Shown in pieces: positions 6,410-10,297 of a DNA stretch of 10,297 nucleotides (position 1 is the first letter of the stretch; each line of letters begins with the position of its first letter). Source of the stretch: Rhizobiaceae bacterium. Its GTDB lineage: Bacteria; Pseudomonadota; Alphaproteobacteria; Rhizobiales; Rhizobiaceae. Below the pieces are notes generated by a model. It was not told the origin of the DNA. It saw only the letters and a program-made list of their open reading frames with translations, and made no database searches. Where the stretch lies: contig JAEUMA010000322.1 of assembly GCA_016793565.1 (NCBI GenBank), positions 1-10,297 of the forward strand, given 5' to 3'. The position numbers and the translations under genes were made by a program.

Positions 6410-7513
6410 GTGGCGTTCGAGCCGGCCGGCGAGATCGAGTTCCAGCAGCACCATGAAGACCTGCGCCGGGTGAAGGCCAGTGTGGCGGATGATTTCGTCG
6501 ACGCTGACAGGCGTGGTGCCCAGTGCCTCGATGACGCGTTCCCGGTCGCTGTCGCCGGGAGGCGGAGCGCCCGTGAAGTCCGGCGGCTCCTCCAGCTTGG
6601 GCCTGACGGCTTGGCCATGACCGAGCAACGGGGCGAGGGCGGCCGACACGTCCGCAGCCTCGGTGACCAGGATGGCACCGTCCTTCAGCAGGCCGTTCGC
6701 GCCCGCCGCGCGAGGATCGAGCGGCGAGCCCGGTACGGCGAACACCAGCCGCCCCATCTCGCCTGCAAGCCGCGCGCTGATCAGCGATCCGGAACGCTGG
6801 GCCGCCTCGACCACGACCAGCCCCAGCGAAAGGCCGGCCACCAGCCGGTTGCGCCGCGGAAAATCCTGCGCGCGCGGCTCCCACCCGAAGGGCATCTCCG
6901 ACAGGATCGCTCCGCCGCCGGCGGCGATGCGCGCCGCAAGCTCGACGTTTTCCGGCGGGTAGGGCCGGTCGAGCCCGCCGGCGAAGACGCCGACCGTGCC
7001 GGTCGCGAGCGCGCCCTCATGGGCAGCCGCGTCGATGCCGCGCGCCAGGCCGGAAATGATGGCAAGACCCTCGCGCCCGAGATCGGCCGCCAGCATGCGC
7101 GCCATCTTTAGCCCGGCAAGCGAGGCATTGCGCGCGCCGACGATCGCCACCGCTGGAAGATCGAACACGGCGGCCACGCCCTTGACGGCCACGACCGGCG
7201 GCGGATGGTCCATCTGCCGCAGCATGGCCGGATAGTCGCCATCGCCGATGCAGGTGAAGCGCGCGCCGCAGCGCGCCGCCTCGTTCATTTCGCGCTCGGC
7301 GTCGTTCAGGGTCGGAATTCTAGGCGGTCGGCCGCCTCCGCCCGAAATCACCAGTTCCGGCAGGATCTCCAGCGCGGCTTCCGCCGAACCGTAGCGGTTG
7401 ACGAGATCGCGAAACGTCGCCGGGCCGACATTGGGCGTGCGGATCAGGCGCAGCCAGTGAAGTCGCTGCCGGTCGCTCAGCCGCGGGCGGCTTTCGACCG
7501 GACGCCCGCTCAC
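6377..7513 (-). CDS. dprA: DNA-processing protein DprA (Smf)
   Basis: DprA binds incoming single-stranded DNA during transformation and loads RecA onto it; it is also widespread in bacteria not known to be competent. The 378-residue product has an N-terminal helical/SAM-like part (about 10-60), the Rossmann-fold DNA_processg_A domain (about 85-290) with AIVGARNAS (123-131), ISGLARGIDAAAH (153-165), FPRRNR (218-223), SGSLISAR (241-248) and VPGSPLDPRAAGANGLL (260-276), and a C-terminal winged helix (about 323-378) of the type proposed to bind DNA or partners. The start is GTG (7511-7513), overlapping the plsY stop as GTGA, with AGGA about 8 nt upstream; the frame is open further upstream but that stretch reads as the plsY shadow. 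It is the last gene of the pyrB operon. Its final 33 bp overlap the small plus-strand gene. Confidence 0.95.
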   Translation of the reverse strand: MSGRPVESRPRLSDRQRLHWLRLIRTPNVGPATFRDLVNRYGSAEAALEILPELVISGGGGRPPRIPTLNDAEREMNEAARCGARFTCIGDGDYPAMLRQMDHPPPVVAVKGVAAVFDLPAVAIVGARNASLAGLKMARMLAADLGREGLAIISGLARGIDAAAHEGALATGTVGVFAGGLDRPYPPENVELAARIAAGGGAILSEMPFGWEPRAQDFPRRNRLVAGLSLGLVVVEAAQRSGSLISARLAGEMGRLVFAVPGSPLDPRAAGANGLLKDGAILVTEAADVSAALAPLLGHGQAVRPKLEEPPDFTGAPPPGDSDRERVIEALGTTPVSVDEIIRHTGLHPAQVFMVLLELDLAGRLERHSGGTVSIVFA

Positions 7514-8124
7514 CCCTTGCTTCCTATCCGCGATTCCTTGCCGGCGAGCAGGCGCGATATGTTGGCGCGATGCTTGAAGAAGACGATCGCCGTCATCGCC
7601 GCGAACATGACGCCGAGCAGGTTCTGGCCCAGGAAGAAGAAGTCGAGCGGGACGAACAGCGTCGCCACCAGCGCGGCCAGCGAGGAATAGCGGGTGAGAA
7701 ACGCGATCGCCAGCCAGGCGGCGGCGAAACCCAGCCCCACGGGCCAGGCGATGCCGGCGAGCACGCCGAGATATGTGGCGACACCCTTGCCGCCCTTGAA
7801 GCCCAGCCACACCGGAAACAGATGGCCCAGGAACGCGCCAAGCCCGGCGACCATCGCCGCCTCGGGCGAATGCAGGCCGGCCAGCAGTACTGCCGCTGTT
7901 CCTTTAAGCGCGTCCAGAAGCAGTGTGGCAGCGGCCAGGCCCTTGCGGCCGGTGCGCAGTACATTTGTGGCGCCGATATTGCCCGAGCCGATATTGCGCA
8001 CATCGCCCAGCCCGGCGAAGCGGGTGATCAGCAGGCCGAAGGGGATAGAGCCGAGCAGGTAGCCGAAGGCGAGAAACGCGACGACATAGGGAAGCGCCAG
8101 GTTCCAGCCGGCCGGATCCGACAT
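7510..8124 (-). CDS. plsY: Acyl-phosphate:glycerol-3-phosphate acyltransferase PlsY
   Basis: PlsY is the inner-membrane enzyme that moves an acyl group from acyl-phosphate (made by PlsX) to the sn-1 position of glycerol-3-phosphate, the first step of phospholipid synthesis. The 204-residue product has the family length and about five hydrophobic segments (about 10-35, 62-84, 88-107, 117-143, 147-182). The three cytosolic active-site motifs are visible: GSIPFG (25-30), the phosphate-binding NIGSGNIGATNVLR (45-58), and GHLFPVWLGFKGGKGVAT (100-117). The start ATG (8122-8124) shares one base with the stop of the pyrC-type gene (TGATG) and follows an AGGGGA ribosome site; its stop overlaps the dprA GTG. 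The coupling to pyrimidine genes and dprA is a conserved neighbourhood, not evidence of a shared pathway. Confidence 0.96.
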   Translation of the reverse strand: MSDPAGWNLALPYVVAFLAFGYLLGSIPFGLLITRFAGLGDVRNIGSGNIGATNVLRTGRKGLAAATLLLDALKGTAAVLLAGLHSPEAAMVAGLGAFLGHLFPVWLGFKGGKGVATYLGVLAGIAWPVGLGFAAAWLAIAFLTRYSSLAALVATLFVPLDFFFLGQNLLGVMFAAMTAIVFFKHRANISRLLAGKESRIGSKG

Positions 8125-9424
8125 CACTTCCCCTCCCAACCCGCAGCACGGTGGACTGTGCGGCCGCTCACCAGCGTTTGCAAGACCTTGCCCTGCAGCC
8201 GAGCGCCCTCGAAGCACGTATTCTTCGAACGCGAGATGATGTCGCCCTCGCTGACGATCCACGGCGCGTCGAGATCCACGACAGCGAGATCGGCCGGTGC
8301 TCCCGACCGAAGGGTGCCTCCGGGCAGGCCGAACAGTCTGGCCGGCGCGGTGGAAAGCACCTCGATGAGGCGCAGCAGCGTCAGATCGCCATTGTGGTAC
8401 AGACGAAGGGCAACGGCCAGCAGCGTCTCCAGGCCGATAGCGCCGGCGGCCGCATCTGCAAACGGCAGCCGCTTGGTGTCGACATCCTGCGGGTCGTGCG
8501 AGGAAACCACGATGTCGATCGTGCCGTCCTTCAGCGCCTCGATCACCGCCAGCCGGTCCTCCTCGGCGCGCAGCGGCGGCGCGAGGCGGAAAAAGGTGCG
8601 GTACTCGCCGATGTCGTTCTCGTTGAGCGCAAGGTTATGGATGGCGACGCCGGCGGTCACGTCCGCCCCGTCGTTTTTGGCGCGCGCCACCGCGTTCGCA
8701 GCCATGGCCGTCGAGATCTTGGCGGCGTGGTAGCGCCCCCGCGTCAGCCGGGCGAGCGAAAGGTCGCGCTCCAGCGGTATCAGCTCGGCCTCGCGCGGAA
8801 TGCCCGGCAGTCCGAGCCAGCTCGCATAGAGCCCTTCGTTCATGACGCCCGACGCGGCGAGGTCGTGATCCTCCGTCTCATGGGCGATCACGGCGCCGAA
8901 ATCGCGGGCATAGGTCAGCGCCCGCCGCATGACGAGCGCATTGGAAATGGTGTGCCGGCCGTCGGTGAAGGCGACCGCGCCCGCCTCCCGAAGCAGGCCG
9001 AACTCGGTCATCTCGCTGCCGGCGAGCCCGCGCGTGATGGCGGCGGCCGGAAAGACGTTGACGACGGCGGTGTCGCGCGCCGTCCTTAGGGCGAATTCGA
9101 CCAGTGCGATGTCATCTATGACAGGGTCCGTGTCCGGCATCATGACGAAGGAGGTGACGCCACCTGCTGCCGCCGCCCTGCTTGCCGACGCGATTGTCTC
9201 GCGATGCTCCGCGCCCGGTTCGCCGACGAACACGCGGCCGTCGACCAGGCCCGGAACGACCGCCCTGCCACCGCAGTCGACGATCTCGGCACCGTCCGGC
9301 GCGCCCTGGTTGTGCGCGGCCCTGCCGGCGGCCACGATCCGGCCTTCGCGGGAGAGCACTCCGCCGACCTCGTCCATGCCCTGCGAGGGATCGACCACCC
9401 GCGCGTTGGCAAACAGCATCGCGC

Positions 9425-9428
<4 letters not shown>
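8124..9428 (-). CDS. pyrC: Dihydroorotase-like protein, probably non-catalytic (PyrC' type)
   Basis: A 434-residue amidohydrolase-fold protein of the class I dihydroorotase family. Dihydroorotase closes carbamoyl-aspartate to dihydroorotate, but this copy lacks key catalytic residues. Where active enzymes have D-x-H-x-H-x-R-x-PG, this reads DGRVFVGEPG at 63-72, so both zinc-binding histidines are R65 and F67. Where they have TDHAPH it reads SSHDPQ (309-314), losing the catalytic aspartate. Histidines near 183 (IAHETED) and 234 (RYHAAK) remain, and the composite beta-sandwich made from both ends (about 1-60 and 370-425) looks intact, so the gene is not decayed. Family knowledge: inactive PyrC' homologues, best known in Pseudomonas, assemble with PyrB and support its aspartate carbamoyltransferase activity. 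It overlaps pyrB by ATGA (ATG 9426-9428), which favours equal synthesis of the two. A true dihydroorotase should lie elsewhere in the genome. Automatic annotation would call this pyrC. Confidence 0.93.

Positions 9429-10297
<869 letters not shown>

Noticed and set aside
7570..8733. Plus-strand open frame of 387 codons opposite plsY and the pyrC-type gene
   Set aside because: Antisense to two well-supported genes and without recognisable motifs.

Overview
The window is a GC-rich, tightly packed chromosomal segment. Its gene order on the minus strand is pyrB – pyrC-like – plsY – dprA // topA – rnr – DUF983 – NUDIX. This order, together with the protein sequences (a dihydroorotase-like protein reading D-G-R-V-F where the zinc motif should be, a TopA with one C4 zinc finger and RYGPY-type repeats, and high GC at third codon positions), points to an alphaproteobacterium of the Hyphomicrobiales (Rhizobiales), probably near the Phyllobacteriaceae/Mesorhizobium group. 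The taxonomic call comes from recalled family patterns, not from a database search. I see no mobile element, phage, CRISPR array, tRNA or rRNA; this is core housekeeping DNA.

Right-hand operon (10297 down to 6377, minus strand). pyrB (aspartate carbamoyltransferase, N-terminus cut off by the window edge) overlaps a pyrC-type gene by ATGA. That gene overlaps plsY (acyl-phosphate:glycerol-3-phosphate acyltransferase) by TGATG, and plsY overlaps dprA (single-stranded DNA-binding RecA loader) by GTGA. All four are probably co-transcribed and translationally coupled. The pyrC-type protein lacks the metal ligands of a working dihydroorotase and is best read as a non-catalytic partner of the PyrB beside it.

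Central region (about 5923–6376). A 454-bp interval separates dprA from topA. It holds an AT-rich patch (about 6049–6089) with two candidate sigma-70-type promoters facing opposite ways, one for topA and one for a small plus-strand gene (6185–6409). The small gene encodes a conserved-looking protein of 71–74 residues and runs 33 bp into the end of dprA tail to tail. It is the only plus-strand gene I support.

Left-hand operon (5922 down to 1, minus strand). topA (DNA topoisomerase I) is followed after 6 nt by rnr (RNase R, apparent TTG start, in the same reading frame as topA). A small DUF983 zinc-ribbon membrane protein (TGATG overlap) and a NUDIX hydrolase follow; the NUDIX gene runs off the left edge. 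The operon joins DNA supercoiling control, structured-RNA decay and two little-characterised proteins.

I found no convincing evidence of a wholly new system. The most interesting points are the pseudo-dihydroorotase paired with PyrB, the small plus-strand gene with its own promoter opposite topA, and the in-frame topA/rnr junction. The many long antisense reading frames are by-products of high GC.
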